Part shown: piece by piece, positions 32,883 to 45,528 of the stretch
Position numbering within the stretch: position 1 is the stretch's first letter
Layout: each line of letters starts with the position of its first letter
Source: Camellia lanceoleosa
Taxonomy: Eukaryota; Streptophyta; Magnoliopsida; Ericales; Theaceae
Direction: 5' to 3'
Length of the DNA stretch: 64,000 bases
Assembly: GCA_025200525.1 (NCBI GenBank)
Contig: CM045767.1
Location: forward strand, 117,860,021-117,924,020
Notes under the pieces: model-generated
Database searches by the model: none
Seen by the model: the letters and a program-made list of their open reading frames with translations, nothing else
Told to the model about the DNA's origin: nothing
Position numbers and translations under genes: made by a program

Positions 32883-35800
32883 TGATAAAAATAGTCATTT
32901 CGTAAACCAACTCATCATATCCCGGTGAATCTTACCAAAGCACATATATTTATCAGTAGCCATCGCTAAGCACCACCTAATTAACTTCCCATTTTATCGA
33001 GACTAACTGGAAGGACAAATAGATACCTGCCTCGCACAGATTTCCGGTCTTTCACCGAGAACTCTCTCACCACCTTAATCATCATTTCTCTATACATTAC
33101 CCGAATTCATTAAACCAACAATATAAACCACAGTGTTTTATATGCAAAATGCAACTCATGCCATTTCTCATTTCTATTCAAAATGTGCTCAACGCACCTC
33201 AGTTTAACAACAGGTTTTTATCTTCATAAATTCAACAATTCACTATACAATGATGTAGCTTGACTTTTTTGCGCCTCTTTTCGGAAGCCGAAATAAGTCC
33301 TATAGTTCAGACTCCCGCGATTCTGAATCTAATCTCACAAGTGCAATATGAAATTGATAAACATCAAAGAGTCCAAATCCAGCAAATCTCTTGGAAAATC
33401 GATTTTGAATTAAATTGTCAAAAATGGACTGTTTTGCTAGATACAGAGTCGCCACCTAAATATTTTTTGAAAATTTAGGAAATTCATGACTTGTGTCAAA
33501 GGCCACGTGTCCGTCATCACCAAGATTGTCTTGACTCGGGAACTTATGTACGAGAGGGGAAGGTCATGAATGAATGAATTTGAACACCCCCGCTCGCCTA
33601 ATCAAAGATCGGCCTCTACTAAGCATGATATGATTTTTATTTACATTTTATGCTCTTGTTCCGATTATTAGGCTAGTATTACTATGTGATGCGCACACAC
33701 ACAAGTATAGACCAACTTGCAAGAATTGAAACACTTGATTCATGTTTGTATTGCAAATTGTTTCGAATACGTACCACTTGAAAAAGTGATCGCATATGAA
33801 CATTACTCAAATTATTTCAATTCAAGCAACTAGCTTTCATCCACCGGCATTCAAAATAGTTCATCGTTTAAGCACTTAGCCTCATGACAAGCATGCTAAA
33901 CATGGCAACACTCACATGCATGCGATATGCTAAAGCAAGTAAAAGCTTACCTAGTACTCCATGCCAAAAGATAAATGAGTTAGAAAAATACATGATTCCT
34001 AACTATGCGATATGACTAATTCAACACATACGATATACAATTACTAGGCTCGGCTACTAATATGGCATATGAAACAATGAAATAGCATGCAGTCTAAGCA
34101 CGTATTCAAAAAAGTATAAGCAATAACAATGTAGTTAGAATGATGAATCGAGTCTCGGTGCATGCAATACAAATGGATGCAAACATGAAGTATGCTAAAC
34201 AAAACATGATGTCCCTAAACTAACCATCATAAGCTAGTAAATAAAAGGGAGAAAGACGTGGGGTTGGAAGACATACACATTATTATATTACGTTCTCACG
34301 AAGGAGAGTCCGAATGAATAAATTAGCTAATTAACTAACTAAAGCTAAGCTAATTATTACAAAACAAATGAAATTAGTTAAACCACTTAACTAATTATTA
34401 CAACAACAAACGAACTAATTAATTGACTAATCTAGCTAATCAAAATAATTACATTACTTTACAAAATTACCTAGCTACAACTAATTAATTACAACAAATA
34501 GCTAAGCTAAGTATTTAAACTAAATAGGCTCAAAATGCAAGGAATGCTCATGCGCGTGCTTGGTTTCCACCTAAAAAGGCCATTATTTTGCTTCAGGAGA
34601 GCCTCTGTTGCACAGAGAACACATACACTATTGCCCACTTCCAGAATAGCTCTGCTCTTCCTAAAGAATACACTGCTGAATTTTGCGTAGATGGTCAGCC
34701 GGCCAGCAGTGATAGCCGGCCGGCCATCAAAGGTGGCCTATCGGCTACTGAACGTGGTTTGCCGGCCACTGCTGCCCAGTTCACCTTGCTGCAACAGATA
34801 ACAAACAAAGCATGCATAGGGTATTTTCAAGGGTTTGTTTGCACAACTCACCCATTCTTTTCATGAGCAAATCAAAGAAGTAGTGAACTTAAGCCACAAA
34901 CCACCAACTCAAGCATTTTCATTCCATAATGGTTTGTGAATGAAAATGTGCAAGTTTAATAAATGTAACAAAATGAGACTCTCAAAACCATCTCCCTATC
35001 ACGGAAGATCAAGGGAAGTAGTGACCTTGGAATCTTAAACCATTTCATCACTAATGAGTATGAAATGCCTCAAGCTTCTATGTGTTCAATTAACGTCCGA
35101 TTAAACACAACAAGTTATTATCTTGCACACTTTTAATCCCAAGTTTTAATTACTCCATTTTAGATTAATTCATTGAGTCCAATGGTGAGTTTAAGTCCTC
35201 TAAATGGAAAGAATGCTCAAACCAAGAGTTGTCTTAGGCATGAAAGAGACATCATACCGTTGGTAATGAACCCTCTAAGGGATTAAACCATTAAGCATGA
35301 CATCTCAACCTCATGTTTAAACAAACAAGTAGTTTGAACCACTTTCAAAGAAAAACAAAAGCCAAGAAACGAAGGAGGTTGCAGAAGTGATTAAGAGTGA
35401 TCACAAGTATAGAAAGCCATAAATAAATGCAATTAACTCAAAAGAGATGGTGTCCAAGGCTAAAACACCAAACTCATGAGGACTATTACACTATAAGCAT
35501 GCAAAACAAAGCTCAAATACAATTATCAACCAAAAACAGTGCTAAAACAGTCCTAAAACATGCTGAAATTAAGCTAACAAAAGCTAGATTAATATGCTAA
35601 AACATAGCACAAATTAGGATAGTGAGCAAGACACAAGGAGAAGAGGCTAACCCCTCCAAATTTAGACTTCAAAATATGATTTTGGCCACTAAAAAAGCTC
35701 TGAAAATTAGTGTTTGAAAGCTCAAAAAAAGATAGTAAGAGGGTGGAAAACACAAGGGAAAAGGCCTCCAAAACAAAGTATAAAAAAGGGTGAACCACCC

Positions 35801-38456
35801 CTCAACCTTTAATGGCCTTAGGACCCAAGTTTCAGCCCAAAAATATAGATTTTAAACAGTCCAAAAACAGCCCAAAAAAGTACAAAAATGTGCTGGAATG
35901 AAGACAAAAATAACAAAAATAATAAGCTAAAACATGGAGCAATTTAAGCAAGTAAACAAGCCAAAGAAGGGGTGGCTAACCCCTTCATTTTTGGGACTTC
36001 AAAACCACTGTTTTTAGCCTCTGAAAATCAGTGGTAAAAAGCTAAAAAAAAGTTGATTAAGAGATGGAAAACACAAGTGTAAAGGCTTAGAGAACAAGAT
36101 TCAAAGAAGGGTAATTAACCCCTCTACCTTTAATAGCCTTAAACCACAAGCTTCAGCCCATAAAAAAAAAGGTTGAAAAACACTTCAAAATCAGCAAGAA
36201 AAGATAGAAAAGAAGTGGTGCAGAGATGGTACAAAACCAAGAGAAGGTATACCTCTTGAGAAGGAATGCTTCTTAAGTCACAAACTACCAATTTCACACT
36301 CTCAAGTGTTTCAAGAGCTCAAATTCTAGCTCAAATCATCTCAGCAAGAAGCTCTCTAGGTTTGGTTTAGAGTGTTTGGGCAAAAGCTATGCAAGTTGCA
36401 AAAGAGAGAGAATTGTAGAGAGGGGATTTATCCAAAATTATTTCCTCATTCCTAAATGTTTCTAACCTTGAAAGCAAAAAGAGAGGTCCTCTATACATAG
36501 AAAACAACCCCTCGGTCGAAAATATCTATAAAGGGATAACTGGAGCTTTGTGGAAACAGCTAGCAAAAATATCTGGGTTTTACACTAGTGGTTGGCTGGC
36601 CAGAAGTGTGAATTGCCGGCTACTACCGGCCATCAAAAATCTGCTTCAAGCCCTACTTCAAATGAGTATATCTCCTTCATCCAGACTTGGTTTTAGGTCA
36701 TTCTTGAGTCTAAATTGAAGTCCCAAAAGTTTACTTTCCAATGGTGGTAGCCTCACATCTAAATTCTAAGTATGCAAAGAGATATGCCTATTTTAGTGAA
36801 GGTTACTCATTTCTATCTTAATTGGATTGATGCCTAATTTCAAACAGTCATATCTCCCTCATCCGGACTCAACTTTAGGAGATTCTTGAGTCTAAAATGA
36901 AGCCCTGGAAGTCTAATTTCCAATGGTGGTGGCCTCACATCCAAAGTCTAAGTGTACAAAGAGAAGGACTAATTTAGTGAAGGCTGCCCAGTTCTCTCTC
37001 AACGGTTTCAAGCCCAACTTCTCCCTAACTAGTTTTCTTCCCTCTCTTCCTATTTTATTCAACTCCAAACCTCTAAATTAGAGGTTTTAAATATTTTTCA
37101 AAGATTTCACCTCTCTTCCATTTATTTTCACTTTGTCCTTATTAGGTTTACCGAAAAGTGCAGCATTTAACGAAATGCGAGCTTTGGAACATCGTAGAAA
37201 CATTTTCAAAAATATTTTGAAAGAGAGGGTTTTGAGGTCAAAAATAGCTTTAGTAAAAAATGGGGTGTAAGTTTGGGATTTAGAAGCTCTTCTTGCTGAA
37301 GAAATCGAACATTTGCACAGCATAACTTTCATCATCGAGTGATCAATCAGTGGCGCCAAAGTCTTAAGGGCGGTCAAAAATGGGGTGTCTACAAATGACA
37401 AACTAGGTTTTAGTTCATCCTATAATGTCATTCTCCACCTATGGCCAACAACGCAATATCTAACAATTTCACATTTCATAAATCATATGCTTTCATTCTT
37501 AATTTCAAAATAGAGATAGCAATTTCTACATTTCATGCAATTTCACAAATTAGAGTTTTACCATAATTGGGGCTTTCTTAAATTGAAGTACCCACATGCT
37601 ATTTGATGTAAAGAAAATAGGTTTGATAAGAAATTTATAGAGAATAACTCAACAAATTCCAAACCCTAATATCTACCATGCATTTTCAAATTTTCTTTAC
37701 CAATCTCCTAATATAATATATCAAAGATACTACATATACTTTACACAACCCACATTGAACAAATAGAAGAAAATTCTACTTCAAGAGTGAAGAGGAAGAT
37801 GAAGAAAATCTGAGAACTTGACGAAATTAAAATCAGCTCTGATCAGGACGAAGCCCTTTTTGTGCTCTGTAATATTAAAACTCAAACTTTTGAGTGATTC
37901 GCATTCTAAGTCACCTAATCTAAGAGTTGTGTGCAATAAATGTTGGTGGGTGAGAAATATAGAGAGAAAAGAAAAAATTAGAGGAAGATAAGTGAATGAG
38001 AGAGGGAGAGAGTGAAAAGCCGAATAAATGTCCTTTGTTGGACTAGCGATTGATCACCCTCAAAGAGTGATCAATCACTCACCATATGTGATTGATCTTA
38101 ATTCGATCGCTGCATTCTACTGAAATTCTCAAAAAGAGGCTCAATGAAAAGATCACTAAACGATTGATCACCAAGTTCCGAAAAATGCACTAGACGAAAT
38201 ATATGTATGGCGATTGATCGCTCCCAAGTGTGATCAATTGCTCTGCCTAAAAAATTTAGTTTTCAATCTCTTTACGCAATACAACCATAACCAAACTCCA
38301 AGTCTCAATCACAAGTGTGAAATGCAATACAATAACACTAACCACGCATAATGACAATATAAACATGTATAACTATTCAACGAAACAAATGGTTTGAGTC
38401 TAAACAACAAATGGGGTTATAGGTAATTTGGTCGAATAGGGATCCTAAGTGTTACA
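32883..38456 (-). mobile_element. Probable solo LTR split by a 4.1-kb solo LTR
   Basis: On the minus strand the right edge reads TGTAACACTTAGGATCCC (from 38456), a common plant gypsy LTR start. The left edge near 32883 (TGATAAAAATAGTC) would be the other end (minus ...TATCA). Without the nested element it is about 1.43 kb. Flanking 5-mers do not match perfectly, so the left edge is uncertain. It contains repeated GATTGATCAC phrases at about 38045-38235. Confidence 0.45.
33254..37393 (-). mobile_element. 4.1-kb solo LTR or LARD-like element (TSD AATGA)
   Basis: It starts TGTAGCTTGACTTTT at 33254 after AATGA (33249-33253). It ends GGGGTGTCTACA at 37393, followed by AATGA (37394-37398). On the minus strand it begins TGTAGACACCCCATTTTTGA, a start seen in long plant gypsy LTRs. 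There is no coding domain and no pair of shorter LTRs, so it is best read as one very long LTR left alone. It contains a duplicated ~320-bp block (about 35560-35870 and 35900-36180) and a duplicated ~160-bp block (about 36655-36830 and 36845-37000). Confidence 0.75.
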
Positions 38457-38522
38457 AGTAGTCGCTGTCCATAGCTTTTGCCCAGCTTCGGGAACCATTT
38501 CTTTCCCAGCACATGACATCCA

Positions 38523-39171
38523 TTTGTCATTTTCAACATCAGTTAGAACCCATGTTATTAATTTAGATAGGTTGGCTTACAATCAAATATGGCTTACCAC
38601 TAAAATAAACATAAAATTTAACTTTTCTAGTTTTTGAAAATACTAGCCCAAACTCGTCTTATTTATTTGAATTGCTAGTTATAATTCTTATTCTAGTGCA
38701 GGCCCGCAAGCCTAATAAGAAGAAACTTGCAAGCATAAAAACAAGAACTGCAAGTTTCAATGTAACCAGCCCACCTAAATCAATAACGTGTTTTCTAATT
38801 GATGTCAAATATGACAAATGGACTCCATTTAAATAGAGTTCATTTATCATTCCCAATCTATGGAGTGCATTTGTCATTTTCAACATCAGTGGGAACCTAT
38901 GTTATTGATTCAAGTAGGTTGGCTACGTTGAAGCTTGCAGTTCTTATTTTCATTCTTGCAAGTTCTTTATATTAGGCTTGCGGGCCTGCACTAGAATAAG
39001 AATTATAATTAGCTATTCAAATAAATAAGATGATATTTTCAAAAACTAGAAGAGTTTAATTTTATGTTCACATGAGTGGTAAACCATATTTGATTGTAAC
39101 CCATATTTATTGACTTAGCCAACCTACCTAAATCAATAACATGTGTTCTAAGTGATGTTGAAAATGACAAA
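38523..39171. repeat. ~650-bp foldback palindrome
   Basis: The left arm (38523-38830) and right arm (38864-39171) are reverse complements over nearly their whole length, centred near 38847. Examples are GTGCAGGCCCGCAAGCCTAA on the left and TTAGGCTTGCGGGCCTGCAC on the right. Both outer ends carry TTTGTCATTTTCAACATCA in inverted orientation. This would fold into one long hairpin. Confidence 0.88.
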
Positions 39172-39345
39172 TTTGTCATTTTCAACATCAATTAAAACCC
39201 ATGTTATTGATTCATGGAGTTGATTATGTTGAAACTTGCAGTTCTCATTCTCACAAGTTCTTTCATATTAAGCTTGAAGGCCTGTAATACAATAAGAATT
39301 ATAGTTAGCAATTCAAATAAATAAGAGAAGTTTACGAAATTTGAA
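39172..39345 (+). repeat. Third, partial arm of the foldback element
   Basis: Immediately after the palindrome, TTTGTCATTTTCAACATCAA, GTTATTGATTCATGGAG, GAAACTTGCAGTTCTCATT and AATAAGAATTATAGTTAGC repeat the order of the 38869-39020 arm, with a deletion in the GGCTTGCGGGCC part. Confidence 0.8.
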
Positions 39346-40079
39346 TGTTTAAATTATCATATTATATTATTTGCATGTTATCTCCATTTCCTCTTAAGCT
39401 TAATTGAGAATTCAAAACTTGTACATGTTTTATTTGTTGGTTTTGTAGGTTCAATCTTTATATATTGCATTATGTAAAGATATGCCAAATAGAAGGAGGG
39501 AAATTAATCAGAAAAATTTCTAAAAGTGTAAATAACCTAATGGAGCAATAAGATAAATAAATTTCACCATTTAAGCATTAATATTGGTACTATCAAGTTT
39601 AAGTTATTGTAAGGTCAAATGATTGTTAAATAATACCCATTCAAGTGGAGGATTTGATTAGACATGGTTTAACATAACTTTTTGTCCCATCTTTCTCAAA
39701 CTTTATATTTGAATTTTATGTCCATGTTTGTCAGTCAATCAAAGATTGAGAGCTATCTCATCCATACAGCATTCAAAATTAAAGTTATTATTTATAAAAA
39801 TGTAAGTGTATGGTTGACCTAATATAGTAGGTTCGAGAAAAAAGTGGTCTTCAGTGGCCTGTTGTAGTAGCTGCCAAATTTTAGTTTTGCCAAATTTGCT
39901 GCATCACACATCCCTGATTGTATTTTCACTATCCTTTTAACTCTCCCAGCAAACCCCCCAAACTGATTTAACCAAAGTTCAACCATTTTCAAGAAAAAAA
40001 AGAAAGAAAGAAAGAAAAAAAAAAGAAGAACAAATCAACAAAATAACAATAGATAACGACAAAAATTAGAAAGATTGAG
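39346..40079. other. Host spacer holding one copy of a duplicated ~230-bp segment
   Basis: No gene seen. About 39605-39835 (AAATGATTGTTAAATAATAC through AAGTGTATGGTTGAC) is similar to 57117-57303 plus 57762-57790. Confidence 0.6.
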
Positions 40080-40531
40080 ATTTAGACAAACCTTGATAGA
40101 GACAGATCTGTGAGCTTCGATCATCGCACCGATTGAACTCAGATTGTCACACCTCAAGTTGAACTCTAATCATGAGAAATCTGAATTAGAGAGAAAAGAT
40201 CATCATCTCTAAAACTCAGATTGTGCATTCTAGAACTCCGATACGCAGATTATACATTCTAGAGCTCTGATTGTCATCCCCGAAACCCAAATCATTTTGA
40301 AAGCCAGATCATGACATCCAATACCCAGATCAGGAACTTTGAAACCCATATCATGAACTGTGAGGTTCGATTGTCACACTGATTGAACTCTGATTATCAC
40401 ACCTTTGGTTGAACTCCGATCGTGAGAAATCCAACTAAAAAGAGCAAATATTGTCACCTATGAAACTTAGATTGTGAGTTCCAGATCTCTGATACCCAGA
40501 TTGTGCATTCTAAAACTTTGATTGTCATCTC
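40080..40531. repeat. Degenerate host tandem repeat, left part
   Basis: Phrases such as CTCTGATTGTCATCCCCGAA, CCCAGATTGTGCATTC and TTGAACTCTGATTATCACAC recur with a spacing of roughly 150-300 bp. The array continues at 55189-55510 after the inserted LTRs, which proves one interrupted locus. Confidence 0.65.
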
Positions 40532-42590
40532 TGTGACGCCCCAAAAATCGGGAACATCAGAGAATATATTAACAAATAAATACATAGTTTATTTAAGATT
40601 ACAAAATAGGAAACATCACTAATTAGTCCTTTGGTTAATAACCAAATAAGATCCCAGGAAGGTCGGAGAAGTCAATATAGCCTCCCTTTAAGGTCCAACC
40701 ACCTTATATAGCAAAGCTACTCTTTTGACAGATCTTAACAAGATATTAACACAAGGTCTACATGAGTCAACAATAAAAAAAAAAAGGAATACGTAATATA
40801 AAAGATATGTATAGATATATAATAATTACAAAATCATGTCTTAAATACAACATGAGATCTATCACTTACAATCTCAAAACACGTTTACAAACTAGTTTCT
40901 ATTCCTCCTAAGGTAGCTGTACGTCCTAAAATGCTTCAGCATTGTCTTTAGCTGGTCTAATAGTCTTCAATACCTGGCATGAAACGCCATGAGTTTTGAA
41001 TGCCCAGTAAACGCACACACACCTCGTTATTTTTTTCCAATCCAATACACCATTACAATTATAACAAGCAAGTAGTGAAGCATGATAATTATTCAATAAT
41101 AAAAGATTACAAGGTTAGATGTTAGCAATCTAGAAATCTCCCAAAGAGACTTCGTCCTCCTAACCACAAGAATTGGACGCGGATTATTCGGTATGCCCCC
41201 TCTTTTGTTGCTTTGTTGTAGACCTTATCTCGGATGCCTACCAATGGTTATCTACCGCGTAGCGCCAATCACAGGGCCTCAAAAGAGAAGGTAATATAAC
41301 CTCCTCCAACCTTATCAGCCATAAACACCTAGGGTTCGAATACAACTGCTCTGTTCAAGGGTTCTGAAACAATCACTTGCGCAAGACTTTACTTTCAAGG
41401 GGACCACGTCCCGTTACTTTCAAGGGGAACACGTCTCGCTAGTCAATTCAATTTGGACACAACTTTATCTCATAACAATACTCATGTGATCGAAACCCCA
41501 TTAGCCACCTCACTAAGTTTTTCGTTGAGATTAACGTTTTAAGTTGGTTAGTACAAGCAAGTAACAAGGGAATAAATTTGCATAAGTGTAAGCATCATCG
41601 AAGGACTAAAATAAAAGGTATACACCCATGACATATGTAATATCATACCAAGACATGATCATATATTAATAAGCATATTCATGAACACAAGAGTATAAAA
41701 TACCAATGTCAAACAGAATTTCCAAATTTAGTATTACTTAAAGATTAAAATAAAAAAGGCTATTTCAGATTTTTCCAAATTCGTCATTCCTAAGGTTCGT
41801 AGAGAATTTAATCTAGTTTCCAAAACATGTTTCAGAAATGTGATAGCTTTTTTAGATTTTTAGTTATTTAAGAAACACTCCAGCGCTGTCCAGATTTGTC
41901 GACCGTTACGAAAATCGGATTTTCTTACAAACCGCTTACTCTTTTTCAATGAAACCAATTGTCCTTGAAAGATAACTCCTAAGGAAGATTTTGATATAAA
42001 ATTGAGATCCAAAATATTTTTCTACATTTGTCTAGAATTTTCGAAATTTGGTAGTAAAACAAATTTTTCTGGCACAGTTCTTGAAATAAGAAAGTTAGTG
42101 AGAAAATAGATCAACTAGGGGAAGTTTTCCACTTCTCTTATGATGAAAACATGCTAAATAATATCTATTAAACTCATAAATTTAAGGTGAAGGTGTGCCT
42201 TTGGAAATTTTGAGAGATTGATATGGAAAAAGGTAGTCTTATACCAATTAAGAGAAATACAAGAAGGGTAGAACCAAGGCTAAACTCCTTTCATTTTTAA
42301 CACAAGAGTACCATCAAAACACATCTGAAATGAATGTTTAAAACTTCTAAGAGCATGTATTTGAAAGGAAAAATAAGAGAGAGTTGTGTTGTGGCTTACT
42401 TGAGGCTTGTTAGAATTGCTAGCAAACTTCTCTTCCTCTCCTATCTTCCACCAAGCTCACCATCCTCATTCTCTTTCTCTTAGTTGAATATTGTGTGTGT
42501 GTGTGTGTGTATTCTTGTATGTAAAATGCTAAGGGAAGGGTTTCTTTTATAGAAAATTGGTGTGAAAGGTCCAAAATGCCCTTCGGTTGG

Positions 42591-43947
42591 TGTTATCCTA
42601 AATAGGCAACCCAAGAGGGGGGGTGAATTGGGTTATTAAAAATTTCACAATATTAAAATTAACACAATATTTAGAATTATGATAAATAAAAAAAAACAGA
42701 ATAATAATTATCAATATAAAAGTAGGAGAGATAGGGAGAGAAAATCAAACACTGCAATTTATAGTGGTTCCGCTTCCCAAGGAACCTCCTTGAGAATTTC
42801 TTTACTATCAATTGAATAAGTGGATTTGGTACAAGACTTACTTTTATCTATTGAGCCTCACTCAACAATAAATGCCTTACCCTTACAAAATTTCTCACAA
42901 AAATAAGGAATAAGAATAAGTGGTACTTGAATCCACTTTTACAATAATTCTCTCACAAAGAGTAGATATGAAAGTGTAAAAACAAAGGCTAGACTTAGAT
43001 CTGAAAGTAAAAGAGCAGAATACAATGTACTAAGAATTTTGGAGCTTAAGAAAATTTTCTCTTCAAGTTTTTGATTTTTTATCCACACACAATACTTCTA
43101 TTTATACACAAAAATATACCCGTTGGACGCTCCTTGCTGACGTCATGGCTTACATAAGCACGCTCTTGACGCCATGGCTTACATAAGCGCGCTCTTGATG
43201 TCATGGCTTACATAAGCACACTCCTTGATTTTAAATAGTCAGCAAATGTTAATAATTAAAAAGATAAAAGTAAGACTAATTTTTTCTTTTCCTTTTGTTT
43301 ATTTTTTCAAACATGGAGCCACCGTTTTTGTAGACAATTTAATACAAAGTTCACAACTTTTAAACAAACAAATGATTTGCTCCATCTATATATATATATA
43401 CACACATATATATATAACTCCATCTTTTTCTTCTTGTTTGGTTATAATATGATAAAATCAATTTAGTGTAGAAAGTTTAATAGCCCACGTGATGTATTCT
43501 ATTTATATTATATGCATTATATATATAACGTTCTAATCAAATATTTGCATACAGAAAAATCTCTTTAATAATATTTATGATGGATCTGAAAATATATGCC
43601 CTCTTTAAAATATTGTATATGTTGTAGAGATTTTAAACTAAATATATCCTACCAAAAGAAGACAACTCATTAATATTACATTTGTCAAGATAATACAACC
43701 AATCAATCATTTTTGTCAAAATAATTTAATTAATTTTAATTTTGTCAAAGAGTGAATAGTGATCAGCCTAAATTTTCAAAAAGAGAATAGTAAAGTTTTC
43801 AAAAATATTTTTATTTAACTAATATTTAACAAATATATATATTTTAAAAAGATAATATTTTGTGTCAAAGAAATATGTATACTAAAAAATTTAAATTGTT
43901 ACAAATAATATTTTAGACACCATCAAAATTAAATAATATGATTAACA
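42591..43947 (-). repeat. Copia 3' LTR
   Basis: It aligns with 50719-52136. It lacks three short blocks of about 18, 17 and 27 bp found in the other LTR. (TA)n and (CA)n runs lie at about 43388-43412. Confidence 0.92.
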
Positions 43948-43962
43948 ATTTCCCCCTTTTTG
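43948..43962 (-). promoter_or_regulatory. Copia polypurine tract
   Basis: The minus strand reads AAAAAGGGGGAAAT next to the LTR start TGTTAATC. A second similar tract, CAAAGGGGGAAAAAA (about 44060-44075), lies ~100 bp inside. Confidence 0.8.
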
Positions 43963-44349
43963 ATGATGACAATATTTGTATAGATTTGACACAAAATTAA
44001 AATTGACAAAATATTTGATAACCCTGCAACATATAATTTTTAAAAGCAAAAATCATATTTTTTCCCCCTTTGACATTATCAAAATAAAGATGAAGATAAG
44101 AAACAAACACATTTGATAAAATAATCTGAGCGGCCAAAAATAAAATAATGGGTTGTCTATCTTGTCGGAATCATTGTGGGGATTTTGGAGCATCTCGAGC
44201 GCAGAAAATATTGACAAACAAAATATTTGAGCAGATATGCATCGAGTAATAGATCGATGGAGTGTATAAAAAGTGACACAAATCATAGGCAAAGATACGA
44301 AATCAGCAAGTGTTGGAGAGAAAAATTTGTTTTAGCTTCTTTTGTAATC

Positions 44350-44808
44350 ATGTCATTCCTTACCTTATCTATCAATGAGTCGGACCTGCATGAGGTGCCT
44401 GTAATGCAGGCAAATGAAAGAGTACCAGTGGTACAGGCACATGCTATGCCTGTAAATGAGAGTTCTAGTGTTATTGATAGTCAAAATGATTTCGATGCTA
44501 TCAATAACACTATGGCTCTTAGTACATAGGCCATGACTGCAGTTTCCAATATGGCGCGACGATTACAAGTAAGAGTACAAGAAAATCAGCAATGGAGAGA
44601 TGAGGTGTGCTTGTTAAAACAACAAGTAGTTAATATTTGTAAGGAGAAGAAAGAGCTAAAAAGGAAAAATGCACAGTTGGAGAATGCAGTGCATTATTAT
44701 GCAACGGTGAAAAAGAAGCATGTAAAAGAAACTCATGAAAAATTGTTGAAAGAAGTGAAAAAGAAAAAATCTGTGAAGCCTTCTGAAAATTTACATGTAA
44801 TCGAGTAA
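44350..44808 (+). pseudogene. Antisense coiled-coil ORF in the copia 3' region
   Basis: It reads opposite to gag-pol. The frame is open from about 44227 and a plausible ATG is at 44350. One TAG at 44527-44529 interrupts it and the frame then continues from 44530 to TAA near 44808. The C-terminal 85 residues form a Lys/Glu/Gln-rich coiled coil (VRVQENQQWRDEVCLLKQ, KNAQLENAVHYYATVKKK). A possible splice acceptor (TTTGTTTTAG at 44326-44335) lies just before, so the start may be in an upstream exon. It would need its own promoter. Function unknown. Confidence 0.5.
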
Positions 44809-44852
44809 TATTTTCTTTTTCTGAAATAAAATTGCGAGCATTTCTTCCTTTT

Positions 44853-44910
44853 ATTTATTTATTTATTTATTTATTTATGTTGTTGTTATTATTATTATTA
44901 TTATTATTTA
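44853..44910 (+). repeat. (TTTA)n and (TTA)n microsatellites
   Basis: TTTA repeats run over about 44850-44878 and TTA/TTG repeats over about 44880-44909, inside the copia tail. A second AT-only stretch lies at 45718-45825. Confidence 0.85.
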
Positions 44911-45105
44911 TTTTGTCTTTGCACAAAAAAAATTTGTTTGTTGGTACAGATAAAGAAAAAAAATATACATATATATATACTCCCCCTAAAATTATGTACA
45001 AAATATACACACGACCCTTTTTTTTTTTTTAATGATTGTTAATCTCAAAATATATGTCTCCCCTGAATTAATGCACTAAAAATTACATAAATTTGAAGAA
45101 ACAAA

Positions 45106-45528
45106 TTACCAATCTATAATACCAAGGGCCATTAAGATCCGACCATAAACAACTACACCAAGTGCACTGGCATAAAAGGAGAAAATAAAAATAAAAACAA
45201 TTTCTTCAGACAACGTAGAAGCAACCATTATTAAATCCAAGAGAGTTTGGAGCACATACAACAAGTAAAAAAATATAACACAGTGCAACAAGAATTTTAA
45301 CATGTTGATCGGTGATGACCTTGATGATCGGAAAAAATGGAGAAAATTGTGTAGATCGGTGACGAATTTGTATAGATCAGCAATGGATCTTGATGGATCA
45401 GTCACGGATCTTGATGGATCGGTGATGGAACTTGATGAATCGGTAAAGATGGTGATGCAAATTTTCGGTAGAAAAGTGATGGGGTTTCGGAAAATTGGTG
45501 AGGGATTTGGGTGGATGGTGATAGTCAT
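45106..45528 (-). CDS. Sense ORF after copia pol with two hydrophobic segments
   Basis: 140 codons in the pol direction, in the place where SIRE-type copia elements carry an envelope-like ORF. The N-terminal half is Ser/Asp/Pro/Ile-rich and repeats TDPSRS-type phrases. Two hydrophobic segments follow (MLKFLLHCVIFFYLLYVL and IVFIFIFSFYASALGVVVYG) that could span a membrane. The DNA behind the repeated residues is a short minisatellite, so the N-terminal part may be only repeat. I do not recognise a family; the envelope-like idea rests on position and hydrophobicity. Confidence 0.35.
   Translation of the reverse strand: MTITIHPNPSPIFRNPITFLPKICITIFTDSSSSITDPSRSVTDPSRSIADLYKFVTDLHNFLHFFRSSRSSPINMLKFLLHCVIFFYLLYVLQTLLDLIMVASTLSEEIVFIFIFSFYASALGVVVYGRILMALGIIDW
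45305..45445 (+). repeat. GATCGGTGATGGATCTTGAT minisatellite
   Basis: Five or six imperfect copies of a 20-36-bp unit built on GGATCTTGATGGATCGGT lie in the non-coding tail of the copia element. Confidence 0.7.

Noticed and set aside
38041..38240. Repeated GATTGATCAC/GTGATCAATC phrases considered as a CRISPR-like array
   Set aside because: Spacing and sequence are irregular and the phrase is part of an LTR; CRISPR is not expected in a plant nucleus.
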